Notes: generated from the letters alone by a model not told the origin. Positions 1-5,416 are shown, numbered from the stretch's first letter. The stretch is DNA of 5,497 nt from Verrucomicrobiaceae bacterium (GCA_003820635.1 RPOS01000181.1:1-5497); one strand, 5' to 3'. Numbers and translations: made by a program.

Positions 1-1626
1 ATCCACTTGCAGGCGGTCCGCCGCGCCGTTGGCCAGCGCGCGCCACTGGCCGGCGTCCAGCGCCACCTCCAGCGCGGTGAGCGGGACGGTCGAGCGGTTT
101 TCGATCAGCGTGCCCAGTGCGCCCGCCGCGCCGCCTGTTAGAAATCCGGGGCCGGAGCCATAGACCCGCCAGCCGGCCTGTGCGGAGGAGCCATCATCGC
201 TGCCAAGCCACGGCTGGCCACCGGATGTGACCCACGGCGCGGGGACATGCTGGCCGCCGAAGCCGGTGAAATTTTCCACCACCGTTTCACCGGGGTTTTG
301 GAAACCGTAGGGGCCGTCCACGTCATTGACCTCAAGCACCGCGCTGGCCGGATCGTATCCCGTGGCGCTGGCGGTGAGGCTGACGCTGCGCTGGCCATCG
401 GTGATGAAGTTGCGCGCGGTGACCAAGGCCACCTGCCCGGTGAGCGAGCCCGCCGCAATGACCACGGTGGACGCCGCCGGAGCCGCGGCGGCGGGATCCT
501 CGGACGCCAGCGTCACCGTCACGGACGCTGTGCGCGCGGCGGGCAGTGTGACCTGCGCGGCGACCGTGCCCGCGGGCGCGTTTTCCATCACCGTTGCGGC
601 TGTTAGAGCTAGCTGGAGGTTGGGAAAATCCGAGTCGAGCTCCAGATCCGCGAAGACCGCGTAGTGATCAGAGGCGGTGGCGCTGGTGCCCGCCGCGAGC
701 GGATCGCCCGCCTTGGGCAGGCCGCTGTTATTGGAGGTATCGAGGGTGGAATTGTAGATTTCCGTGGCCAGCGGCCTGCCGGCGATGGCGGGTGAAACGA
801 GGAACAGGTCCAGCGTAGGGCCGTTGGGTGAAGTCGTGTTGTAGGTGCTGCGCGAGCCATCCAGCTGCCGGGCGTCCAGCTTCACCGCGGAGGGCGTGGT
901 GAAGTAGGAAAGCATGTTGGTGGAATAGCTGACCGGATAGGAAATGTCCGGGCCGAGCACAAAACTGGAGGGCAGGCCGGATGTGGGCAGCGCGTTGAAG
1001 ACCGCATTGATGCCAGACGGGTTGAAATCGCCGAGCACGATGAAATTGTCGTCATTGCCGATCCCTGCGGCGGTGAGGTATCCGGTGAGCCGTTTCATTT
1101 CCACCGCGCGCTGGAAGCGGTCCGCCAGCAAGGTGCCCGCCTTGAGGTGGGCGGAGACCAGCAGCGGGTCGTTGTTGGTGCCCGTCACGTCCACCTTCAC
1201 CACCGGATGCCGCCGCGTCATGTCCTTGGCCCCGCTTGGCGGCGCGATGCTGTCGGCGGTGATGAAGGGAAACCGCGAGAGGAAGACCACGCGCAGCGCG
1301 GTGTCGAACACGCCGGAGACCGTCGGCACGTGCAGATGCGGGTAGCCGAGCGAGGCCGCCAGCGCGTCGAGATCGTCCGGGCTGCCCTGCACGTCCGCCG
1401 AGTGGATTTCCTGCAGGGCAACCACATCCGCGTCAATGCGGGCGAGGATGGCGCGCACCGTTTGGTGGTCCGGCGTCCCCGGATCACCGAGGCTGTAGTC
1501 GAAAAACGTGCCGCCCTCCGGGAAGTGCGCGCCGATGTTGAAGGTGGCCACGCGGATTTCCACCGCCACCGCGGAAACGCTGGCGAGCAGGAAACCCAGC
1601 ATGGCGGATGCGGCGGAGCGGCTCAT
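1..1626 (-). CDS. Secreted endonuclease/exonuclease/phosphatase (EEP) family protein with C-terminal beta-sandwich domains, 3' end outside window
   Basis: The 542 visible residues begin with a signal peptide (MSRSAASAMLGFLLASVSAVA, cleavage near residue 21), so the protein is exported. Residues 22 to about 326 form an EEP (DNase I-like) domain: IRVATFN (N30), DADVVALQE (catalytic-type E73), VSAHLKAG, LGDFN (199-202), TLDLFLV (D273) and SDHY (319-322, catalytic-type H321). This fold hydrolyses phosphodiesters or phosphomonoesters with a divalent metal; the substrate here (extracellular DNA, RNA or a phosphate ester) cannot be told. Residues from about 330 to 430 are rich in Ala, Thr and Val (MENAPAGTVAAQVTL) and look like a cadherin/Calx-beta-like sandwich. 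Residues from about 435 to 542 form another secreted-type module (ENFTGFGGQHVPAPW). No stop appears before the window edge. In-frame ATGs lie at 1653, 1626 and 1602 with no clear ribosome-binding site; 1626 is chosen because it gives the most typical signal peptide. The gene is divergent from the exonuclease gene. Confidence 0.85.
   Translation of the reverse strand, partial: MSRSAASAMLGFLLASVSAVAVEIRVATFNIGAHFPEGGTFFDYSLGDPGTPDHQTVRAILARIDADVVALQEIHSADVQGSPDDLDALAASLGYPHLHVPTVSGVFDTALRVVFLSRFPFITADSIAPPSGAKDMTRRHPVVKVDVTGTNNDPLLVSAHLKAGTLLADRFQRAVEMKRLTGYLTAAGIGNDDNFIVLGDFNPSGINAVFNALPTSGLPSSFVLGPDISYPVSYSTNMLSYFTTPSAVKLDARQLDGSRSTYNTTSPNGPTLDLFLVSPAIAGRPLATEIYNSTLDTSNNSGLPKAGDPLAAGTSATASDHYAVFADLELDSDFPNLQLALTAATVMENAPAGTVAAQVTLPAARTASVTVTLASEDPAAAAPAASTVVIAAGSLTGQVALVTARNFITDGQRSVSLTASATGYDPASAVLEVNDVDGPYGFQNPGETVVENFTGFGGQHVPAPWVTSGGQPWLGSDDGSSAQAGWRVYGSGPGFLTGGAAGALGTLIENRSTVPLTALEVALDAGQWRALANGAADRLQVD
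135..142 (-). repeat. TCTAWCAG word, copy 1 (TCTAACAG)
   Basis: The minus strand reads TTTCTAACAGGCGG. In the EEP gene it encodes Leu-Thr with the rare pair CTA-ACA. It extends to the 10-mer TCTAACAGGC. Confidence 0.6.
600..607 (-). repeat. TCTAWCAG word, copy 2 (TCTAACAG)
   Basis: The minus strand reads GCTCTAACAGCCGC. In the EEP gene, at the junction of the catalytic and beta domains, it encodes Leu-Thr as CTA-ACA. Confidence 0.6.
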
Positions 1627-1743
1627 GGGTCGTGGAGCCGTAGCAGCGCACATGGCGCCCCGCCAAGGAAAAGATGGCGACTCTTCCGCCGCGGCTTCTT
1701 TCGCGTTGCCCGGTGGCAAGGGCGGGTGCCAGAGTCCCGCCCG
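1627..1743. other. Divergent intergenic region
   Basis: This spacer separates the minus-strand EEP gene from the plus-strand exonuclease gene, so promoters for both should lie here. I see no convincing -35/-10 pair for either gene and no strong Shine-Dalgarno sequence. An in-frame ATG at 1653 on the minus strand could lengthen the EEP protein by nine residues and shorten the spacer. The right half carries two consecutive inverted repeats, listed separately. Confidence 0.5.
1706..1742 (+). repeat. Two adjacent inverted repeats abutting the exonuclease start codon
   Basis: TTGCC-cggt-GGCAA (1706-1719) is a perfect 5-bp stem with a 4-base loop. It is followed at once by GGGCGGG (1720-1726) and CCCGCCC (1736-1742), a perfect 7-bp all-GC stem with a 9-base loop. 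The second arm ends one base before the ATG at 1744. No U-tract follows, so this does not look like an intrinsic terminator. In an mRNA it would hide the initiation region of the exonuclease gene; as DNA it could be an operator. The role is inferred. Confidence 0.45.
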
Positions 1744-2349
1744 ATGCCGCCCGTCCGCCACTGCCGCTTCACCGCGATCGATTTCGAATCCGCGGGCGCG
1801 GCGCGCGGCATGACCGACAGCCCGGTGCAGGTGGGCCTCGCCTCGTGGTCGGTGAGCGGCGGGCACGGCGACGCCTTCGTTTCCTACCTCTTCACCGACC
1901 AACCGGTCCAGTGGTCTGCGCGCAAGGTGCACGGCATCGGGCCGGAAGATCTGGCGGACGCCCCTTCCCTGCTCGCGCTGTGGCCGGAGTTGAAACAACG
2001 CCTCGCCGGCGCGGTGGTCGTCGCCCACGGCAAGGGCACCGAGAAACGTTTCCTGCGCGCCTTCCCCGGCCATGGCTTCGGGCCATGGATCGACACCCTG
2101 CTGCTCGCCCGCGCGGCGTGGCCGGAACTGGCGGACCACTCGCTGGGCGCGCTGTGCTTAAGCCGCGGGCTCACAGGCCAGGTGCAGGCCATCGTTCCGG
2201 AAAAATCCTGGCACGACGCGCTCTTCGATGCCGCGGCCTCGCTGGTTTTGTTAGAGCATCTGGTGGATGCGCTCTCGCTCGCGGATCATCCCGTGGAACA
2301 TCTGGCAAGGCCGGACACCTCGCTGTGGCACCGGATGAAACGGGCATGA
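1744..2349 (+). CDS. DEDDh-type 3'-5' exonuclease (DnaQ-like)
   Basis: The 201-residue cytoplasmic protein has the three motifs of the DnaQ/RNase T exonuclease fold. ExoI is FTAIDFES (D12, E14). ExoII is VVVAHGKGTEKRFL, where Glu stands in the place usually held by Asp in HNxxFD. ExoIII is WHDALFDAA, the HxAxxD pattern that defines the DEDDh class. Family members remove nucleotides from 3' ends using two metal ions, in proofreading, repair or RNA trimming; there is no polymerase domain here, so this is a stand-alone exonuclease of unknown substrate. The ATG at 1744 is chosen because it lies just upstream of ExoI, while the open frame further upstream is antisense to the EEP gene and the next Met would remove ExoI. 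The stop overlaps the next start by 4 bp (ATGA at 2346-2349), implying translational coupling. A CTCTAACAA-type site falls in codons VLLE near 2248. Confidence 0.82.
   Translation: MPPVRHCRFTAIDFESAGAARGMTDSPVQVGLASWSVSGGHGDAFVSYLFTDQPVQWSARKVHGIGPEDLADAPSLLALWPELKQRLAGAVVVAHGKGTEKRFLRAFPGHGFGPWIDTLLLARAAWPELADHSLGALCLSRGLTGQVQAIVPEKSWHDALFDAAASLVLLEHLVDALSLADHPVEHLARPDTSLWHRMKRA
2248..2255 (-). repeat. TCTAWCAG-like word, copy 3 (TCTAACAA, one mismatch)
   Basis: The minus strand reads GCTCTAACAAAACC. It lies antisense in the exonuclease gene, where it gives the codons TTG-TTA-GAG and so a rare TTA leucine. Confidence 0.35.
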
Positions 2350-3143
2350 ATCCAAAAAACCATGAACCTGCGGAAAAAACCCGGCGGATCGTTTGGAAAA
2401 TGGTCCCTGCCTTGCTGGGGGTGTTCGTGCTTGGCGGGATGACGGGGCGCTTCTTCGGGAAAGTCAGCGACGGTCACAGACCGCCGCTACAGGATGACGC
2501 CGCGCTGGTGAAATCGCTGCTGGGCGAAAATCTATCAGAACGGACCTTTGATTTCGCGACCGTCGCGGAAGCCTGTTCCGGCAAGCGCGTGCTGCCGCTC
2601 ACGGATGAAGCGGCGCACCGGCGCGTCACCGCCGCCATCGGCCAGGCGCTGGCGGAAACGATGCGCGAACTGAATGCGGAGGACTCGCCTGTTAGAAAGC
2701 TGCGCCGCATCAACGAGGCATCGAGGTTTTTCGAGGACGGCATCCTCGCCCGCATCCATGCCATGCCCGGCATGAAATGCGAGGTGCCGCCCACCCGCTC
2801 CGGCGACCACCAGCGCCCGGGTTATCCGGACCTGCGCATCACCGACGAGGCATCCGGCGCGGTGTTTTATCTCGATCCCAAGCTGGTGGAGCAGGGATCG
2901 GCGGCCAGCACGCTGCGGACGTTTTATTTCGAACCGAAAAACGAAACCCTCAAGATCACCGACGACGCGGTGCACCTGCTGGCCGGCATCGAGCACGACG
3001 GCCGCGAGGGGCAATGGACCTTCACCGGCTGGCGGCTGGTGGATCTTTCCACGCTGAAAGTGCGGCTCAAGGCGGAGTTCCAGGCATCCAATGCCGAGCT
3101 TTACCGCAAAAGCGCGCTTTCCCTTCCGCCATCCACCCGCTAG
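2346..3143 (+). CDS. Membrane-anchored protein with apparent PD-(D/E)XK nuclease signature
   Basis: This 265-residue protein is not one I recognise by name. After a basic N-terminus (KTRR) it has one hydrophobic segment at about residues 15-34 (IVWKMVPALLGVFVLGGMTG), most likely a signal anchor placing the rest in the periplasm. Residues 42-49 (DGHRPPLQ) come from a short palindromic DNA element in the linker. Residues 50-145 look helical. The C-terminal half contains GYPDLRIT followed by VFYLDPKL: P161-D162, then D177-P178-K179, spaced 14 residues apart with beta-strand-like residues between. That is the PD...(D/E)xK pattern of restriction-like endonucleases; E124 or E130 could be the upstream helix acid. 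The conserved-looking tail is LRTFYFEP, KITDDAVHLL, WTFTGWRLVDL, LKAEFQASN. The nuclease assignment is inference from the motif alone. The gene overlaps the exonuclease gene by 4 bp and ends 12 bp before mntR. Confidence 0.7.
   Translation: MNPKNHEPAEKTRRIVWKMVPALLGVFVLGGMTGRFFGKVSDGHRPPLQDDAALVKSLLGENLSERTFDFATVAEACSGKRVLPLTDEAAHRRVTAAIGQALAETMRELNAEDSPVRKLRRINEASRFFEDGILARIHAMPGMKCEVPPTRSGDHQRPGYPDLRITDEASGAVFYLDPKLVEQGSAASTLRTFYFEPKNETLKITDDAVHLLAGIEHDGREGQWTFTGWRLVDLSTLKVRLKAEFQASNAELYRKSALSLPPSTR
2470..2492. repeat. Short palindromic interspersed element (GHRPPLQ type) inside a coding region
   Basis: The core CGGTC-aca-GACCG (2471-2483) is a perfect 5-bp palindrome with a 3-base loop, followed by CCGCTACAG. 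Read in frame it gives DGHRPPLQ. From memory, near-identical GGTCACAGACCGCCGCTACAG elements, translating as GHRPPLQ or VTDRRYR, recur in verrucomicrobial genomes; I could not check this. It sits in the linker just after the membrane segment, a place where an in-frame insertion would be tolerated. Confidence 0.5.
2531..2538 (+). repeat. TCTAWCAG word, copy 4 (TCTATCAG)
   Basis: In the membrane-anchored nuclease-like gene it encodes Leu-Ser as CTA-TCA within the residues ENLSER. Confidence 0.55.
2689..2696 (-). repeat. TCTAWCAG word, copy 5 (TCTAACAG)
   Basis: It is antisense to the gene, so the coding strand reads CCT-GTT-AGA (Pro-Val-Arg) with a rare AGA arginine codon. On the minus strand it extends to TTCTAACAGGCGA, as in copy 1. 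Confidence 0.6.
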
Positions 3144-3155
3144 ACAGGCGCTTCC

Positions 3156-3587
3156 ATGTCCGCAGCATCCCGGCGCACCAGCGGCTCGACCGCAATGGAC
3201 GATTACCTCGAGCAGATCCTGCATCTCATCGAGGCCAAGGGCTACGCCCGCGCCGTGGACATCTCCAAAAACCTCGGCATTTCCCAAGCCAGCGTGACCA
3301 ACATGCTCCAGCGCCTGGATGCCGAGGGACTCGTCAAACACGAGAAATACCGCGGCACCGTCCTCACCGAGGAAGGCCACCGCATCGCCCATGCCATCAT
3401 CGAGCGCCACGAGACGCTCACCCGCTTCCTGCGGCTCTTCGGCATCGACGAGGAAACCATCTACCGCGACGTGGAGGGCATGGAACACCACGTTTCCCGC
3501 CCCACGCTCGAGGTGATCCGCGCCGTGGCCGATGCGCTGGAGGCGGACCCCGCGCTGTTGGAAAAAGTGCGCAAGGCAAGCCGCTGA
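3156..3587 (+). CDS. mntR: Manganese-responsive DtxR-family repressor MntR
   Basis: The 143-residue product matches Bacillus subtilis MntR in length and sequence style. A winged helix-turn-helix spans about residues 15-78 (YARAVDISKNLGISQASVTNMLQRLDAEGLVKHEKYRGTV, described by position), and a dimerisation and metal-binding helix bundle spans 79-143. All six Mn ligands known from B. subtilis are present with a constant offset of 8: D16, E19, H85, E107, E110 and H111 (in MDDYLEQ, RHE and VEGMEHH). There is no SH3-like C-terminal domain, as usual for MntR. With Mn2+ bound it should dimerise on DNA and repress Mn uptake genes. The ATG at 3156 gives a 13-residue extension; the in-frame ATG at 3195 would give MDDYLEQ directly and still keep every ligand, so the start is uncertain. 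It lies 12 bp after the preceding stop, probably in the same transcript. No Mn transporter is visible in the window. Confidence 0.9.
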   Translation: MSAASRRTSGSTAMDDYLEQILHLIEAKGYARAVDISKNLGISQASVTNMLQRLDAEGLVKHEKYRGTVLTEEGHRIAHAIIERHETLTRFLRLFGIDEETIYRDVEGMEHHVSRPTLEVIRAVADALEADPALLEKVRKASR

Positions 3588-3668
3588 GCCGCCCCTGCCA
3601 CACCCGGGCACGTGAAAATTCCCCCTTGCAAATTAGGCGAGGCTAATTTAATTGCCCATCACAAATTC
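3588..3668 (+). promoter_or_regulatory. Intergenic promoter region of the feo operon
   Basis: This is the only plus-strand gap large enough for an internal promoter. It contains a sharp AT-rich stretch (about 3627-3654) in otherwise GC-rich DNA, with TTGCAA at 3627-3632 as a possible -35 element. I cannot see a good -10; TAATTG at 3649 is a weak candidate at 16-base spacing. The DtxR-type operator lies between or over these elements. No Shine-Dalgarno sequence precedes the ATG at 3669, and no terminator hairpin with a U-tract follows mntR. Confidence 0.5.
3633..3651 (+). promoter_or_regulatory. DtxR/IdeR-type metal-repressor operator
   Basis: TTAGGCGAGGCTAATTTAA matches 15 of 19 positions of the DtxR/IdeR consensus TTAGGTTAGGCTAACCTAA as I remember it. 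The same bases also form a perfect 7-bp inverted repeat, AAATTAG (3630-3636) and CTAATTT (3643-3649), with a 6-base spacer. It ends 17 bases before the ATG of the DtxR-FeoA gene, so a bound repressor would block RNA polymerase. The likely ligand is the product of the next gene (autoregulation by Fe2+), though the neighbouring MntR cannot be excluded. Confidence 0.75.
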
Positions 3669-4610
3669 ATGAACCCCTTTCGCAAAGATCCATCCGCCTA
3701 CTCCCGGGTGCAGCTTGAGGACGCCCTCAAGCACCTGCTGGATTGCGACGAATCCGGCCGCGGCGCGACAGTGGACAGCCTCGCCGGAGCCCTTTCGCGC
3801 CCGCGCGGGCAGGTGGCGGAAATCCTCGGCCAACTCCGCAGCCGCGGCCTGGCCACCGCCACCGGCAACGCGCACCACCTCACCGAGGACGGCCGGCTTT
3901 ACGCCGTGCAGGTCGTGCGCACCCACCGGCTTTACGAAACCTGGCTGGCACGGGAAACGGGAACCCCGGCGGCGGATTGGCACCGCGAGGCGCACAAGGC
4001 CGAGCACCATCTGGAAGCGGCGGAAGTCGATGCCCTGGCGGACAGCCTGAACAACCCGCGTTTCGATCCGCACGGCGATCCGATCCCGACGCGCGAGGGG
4101 CACCTGCCGAAACGCGCGCTCACCTCGCTGGCCTCCTGGCCGGATGAGCAGGCCGCGCGCATCGAACACATCGAGGATGAACCCGACACGCTTTTCCGCC
4201 AGGCGGAAGCCCTCGGTTTGGCACCGGGAACATTTCTCGATGGCACAAGGCACCTCGCCGACGGCTCGATCGAATGCCGGGTGGAAGGCCGGCGCATCGT
4301 GATCCCCGCAGCCGTCACGCCGCTGATTCATGTGACGGGGCTGCTGCCGGACGAACTGCCACCCACCGACCTTGGCCGTCTATCAGACCTGGCGGTCGGC
4401 GGCGAAGCCATCGTGCACGCACTGGCTCCCTCCTGCACCGGCGCGGAGCGCCGCCGCCTGCTGGATCTCGGCGTGGTGCCCGGCACGCGCATCCGCTGCG
4501 AGTTTGCCAGCCCCTTCGGCACACCGCGGAGTTATGACATCCGTGGCGCGCTCATCGCCCTGCGCGACCACCAGGCGGAGCGCATCCTGATCCATTCACC
4601 CATCCCATGA
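3669..4610 (+). CDS. DtxR-family iron repressor fused to C-terminal FeoA-like domains
   Basis: The 313-residue protein has a winged helix at about 10-78, a DtxR metal-binding and dimerisation domain at about 79-142 (HRLYE, WHREAHKAEHHLE, NPRFDPHGDPIP), and two SH3/FeoA-like modules. The first is at about 150-225 (IEHIEDEPDTLFRQAEALGLAPGT) and the second, a clear FeoA domain, is at about 235-312 (LSDLAVGGEAIV, RRRLLDLGVVPGTRI, IALRDHQAERILI). Against DtxR, ancillary ligands H79, E83 and H98 align with H86, E90 and H105, and primary E105 and H106 with E112 and H113. Cys102 is replaced by H109 and Met10 by D18, so the primary site is altered. It should repress the feo operon when Fe2+ is high, while the FeoA part may act on FeoB. 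The frame opens earlier at a GTG (3612), but that would place the operator inside the gene, so the ATG at 3669 is preferred. It overlaps the next gene by 4 bp (ATGA). Confidence 0.88.
   Translation: MNPFRKDPSAYSRVQLEDALKHLLDCDESGRGATVDSLAGALSRPRGQVAEILGQLRSRGLATATGNAHHLTEDGRLYAVQVVRTHRLYETWLARETGTPAADWHREAHKAEHHLEAAEVDALADSLNNPRFDPHGDPIPTREGHLPKRALTSLASWPDEQAARIEHIEDEPDTLFRQAEALGLAPGTFLDGTRHLADGSIECRVEGRRIVIPAAVTPLIHVTGLLPDELPPTDLGRLSDLAVGGEAIVHALAPSCTGAERRRLLDLGVVPGTRIRCEFASPFGTPRSYDIRGALIALRDHQAERILIHSPIP
4379..4386 (+). repeat. TCTAWCAG word, copy 6 (TCTATCAG)
   Basis: It is in the FeoA domain of the repressor fusion, encoding Leu-Ser as CTA-TCA in RLSDL. Confidence 0.55.
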
Positions 4611-5416
4611 GCACACCGGCACCGCACGAACCCGGCGAGGCCTGCCTGGCCTGCCCGTCACGCTTCAGCCAGCTCCGCAAGCTCGGGCTGCGCGTGGAGG
4701 AAAGCGATCATGTGATCGCCCTCGCCGGAAATCCCAACACCGGCAAGACCACGGTCTTCAACGCTCTAACAGGCCTGCGGATGCACACCGGCAACTGGCC
4801 CGGCAAAACCATCTCCCGCGCGGAAGGCGGATTTTCCTATGAAGGGAAAAACTTCAAGCTCGTCGATCTTCCGGGCACTTACTCGCTTCTATCAGCTTCG
4901 CCCGATGAGGAGGTGGCGCGCACGTTCCTGCTCTTCGGCCAGCCGGACGTGACGGTGATCGTGGCGGACGCCACCTGCATGGAACGCAACCTCAACCTCG
5001 CGCTGCAAGTGCTGCAAATCACCCGCCGCGCCGTGCTTTGCCTCAACCTGATGGACGAGGCACGCGCCCATGGCATCGAGGTCGATGTCCGCAACCTCGC
5101 CCGCGACCTCGGCATTCCCGTGATTCCCTGCGCCGCGCGTTCGGGCGAGGGCATTCCGGAGTTGATCCGGGAAATCTCCCTCATGGCCGCGCGGCGCGAC
5201 GCTCCCCCGCCCCGCCGGCTGCCGCTGGAAATCCCGGGCCTGCGGCTCGCGCTCGACCGCGTGGAAGCGGAGTTGATGGAAACCTTTCCGCACCTGCCGC
5301 AGCCGCGCTGGGTGGCGCTGCGCCTGTTGGAAGGCGACCGCGAGATCATGGAAGCCGTGCGCTGCGGCGAGATCGGCGCGCTGGCCGAACCGGTGGGCGC
5401 TCAACTCACACCCTGA
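4607..5416 (+). CDS. feoB: FeoB N-terminal GTPase domain as a free-standing protein
   Basis: The 269-residue product is the soluble G-protein part of the ferrous iron transporter FeoB. It has all G motifs: G1 GNPNTGKTT (41-49), a switch region with HTGNWPGKT (60-68, the FeoB hallmark), G3 DLPG (87-90), G4 NLMD (147-150) and G5-like CAARSGEG. A GDI-like helical domain follows from about residue 195. GTP binding and hydrolysis drive or gate Fe2+ passage through the inner membrane. An N-terminal extension of about 34 residues carries a CLAC pair (C13, C16) that could bind metal or be redox-active; this is inference. The reading frame stops at 5414-5416, before the membrane region and within what is normally one polypeptide of 700 to 800 residues. 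The next gene begins on the last base of the stop (TGATG), in another frame. Start ATGA overlaps the repressor stop, indicating tight coupling. Confidence 0.9.
   Translation: MSTPAPHEPGEACLACPSRFSQLRKLGLRVEESDHVIALAGNPNTGKTTVFNALTGLRMHTGNWPGKTISRAEGGFSYEGKNFKLVDLPGTYSLLSASPDEEVARTFLLFGQPDVTVIVADATCMERNLNLALQVLQITRRAVLCLNLMDEARAHGIEVDVRNLARDLGIPVIPCAARSGEGIPELIREISLMAARRDAPPPRRLPLEIPGLRLALDRVEAELMETFPHLPQPRWVALRLLEGDREIMEAVRCGEIGALAEPVGAQLTP
4765..4772 (+). repeat. TCTAWCAG word, copy 7 (TCTAACAG)
   Basis: It lies in the NALTG sequence after the P-loop of FeoB, with Leu-Thr encoded as CTA-ACA. It extends to the 10-mer TCTAACAGGC. Confidence 0.6.
4888..4895 (+). repeat. TCTAWCAG word, copy 8 (TCTATCAG)
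   Basis: It lies just after the FeoB DLPGTYSL motif, with Leu-Ser encoded as CTA-TCA. Confidence 0.55.

Noticed and set aside
724..729. CTGTTA (TAACAG on the minus strand) as a further copy of the repeated word
   Set aside because: It lacks the flanking TC of TCTAWCAG, so it was not counted.
1147..1743. Long upstream extension of the exonuclease frame
   Set aside because: This part is Arg/His/Gly-rich, antisense to the EEP gene, and has no domain signal. The ExoI motif starts just after the ATG at 1744.
2156..2163. GCTTAAGC palindrome with a TTA codon in the exonuclease gene
   Set aside because: It is a single 8-bp palindrome with no second copy noticed and no relation to the TCTAWCAG word.
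1674..2345. Upstream extension of the membrane-anchored protein frame
   Set aside because: It overlaps the whole exonuclease gene in another frame and is Arg/Pro-rich. The ATG at 2346 gives a good membrane anchor and an ATGA overlap.
2535..3611. 358-residue minus-strand open frame
   Set aside because: It lies antisense to the membrane-anchored protein and mntR, which have clear motifs. Its His/Gly/Ala-rich composition is typical of a shadow frame in GC-rich DNA.
3588..3626. Terminator after mntR
   Set aside because: The stretch contains CCCGGG and C-rich sequence but no stable stem followed by a T-tract.
2777..3646. 289-residue plus-strand open frame
   Set aside because: It overlaps mntR and the preceding gene in another frame with Arg/Pro/His-rich composition and no motif.
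3612..3668. GTG start 19 codons upstream for the DtxR-FeoA gene
   Set aside because: It would translate through the DtxR-type operator, and the added residues match nothing in the family.
3648..4331. 227-residue minus-strand open frame
   Set aside because: It is antisense to the DtxR-FeoA gene, whose metal ligands and domains are unmistakable, and shows no recognisable motif itself.
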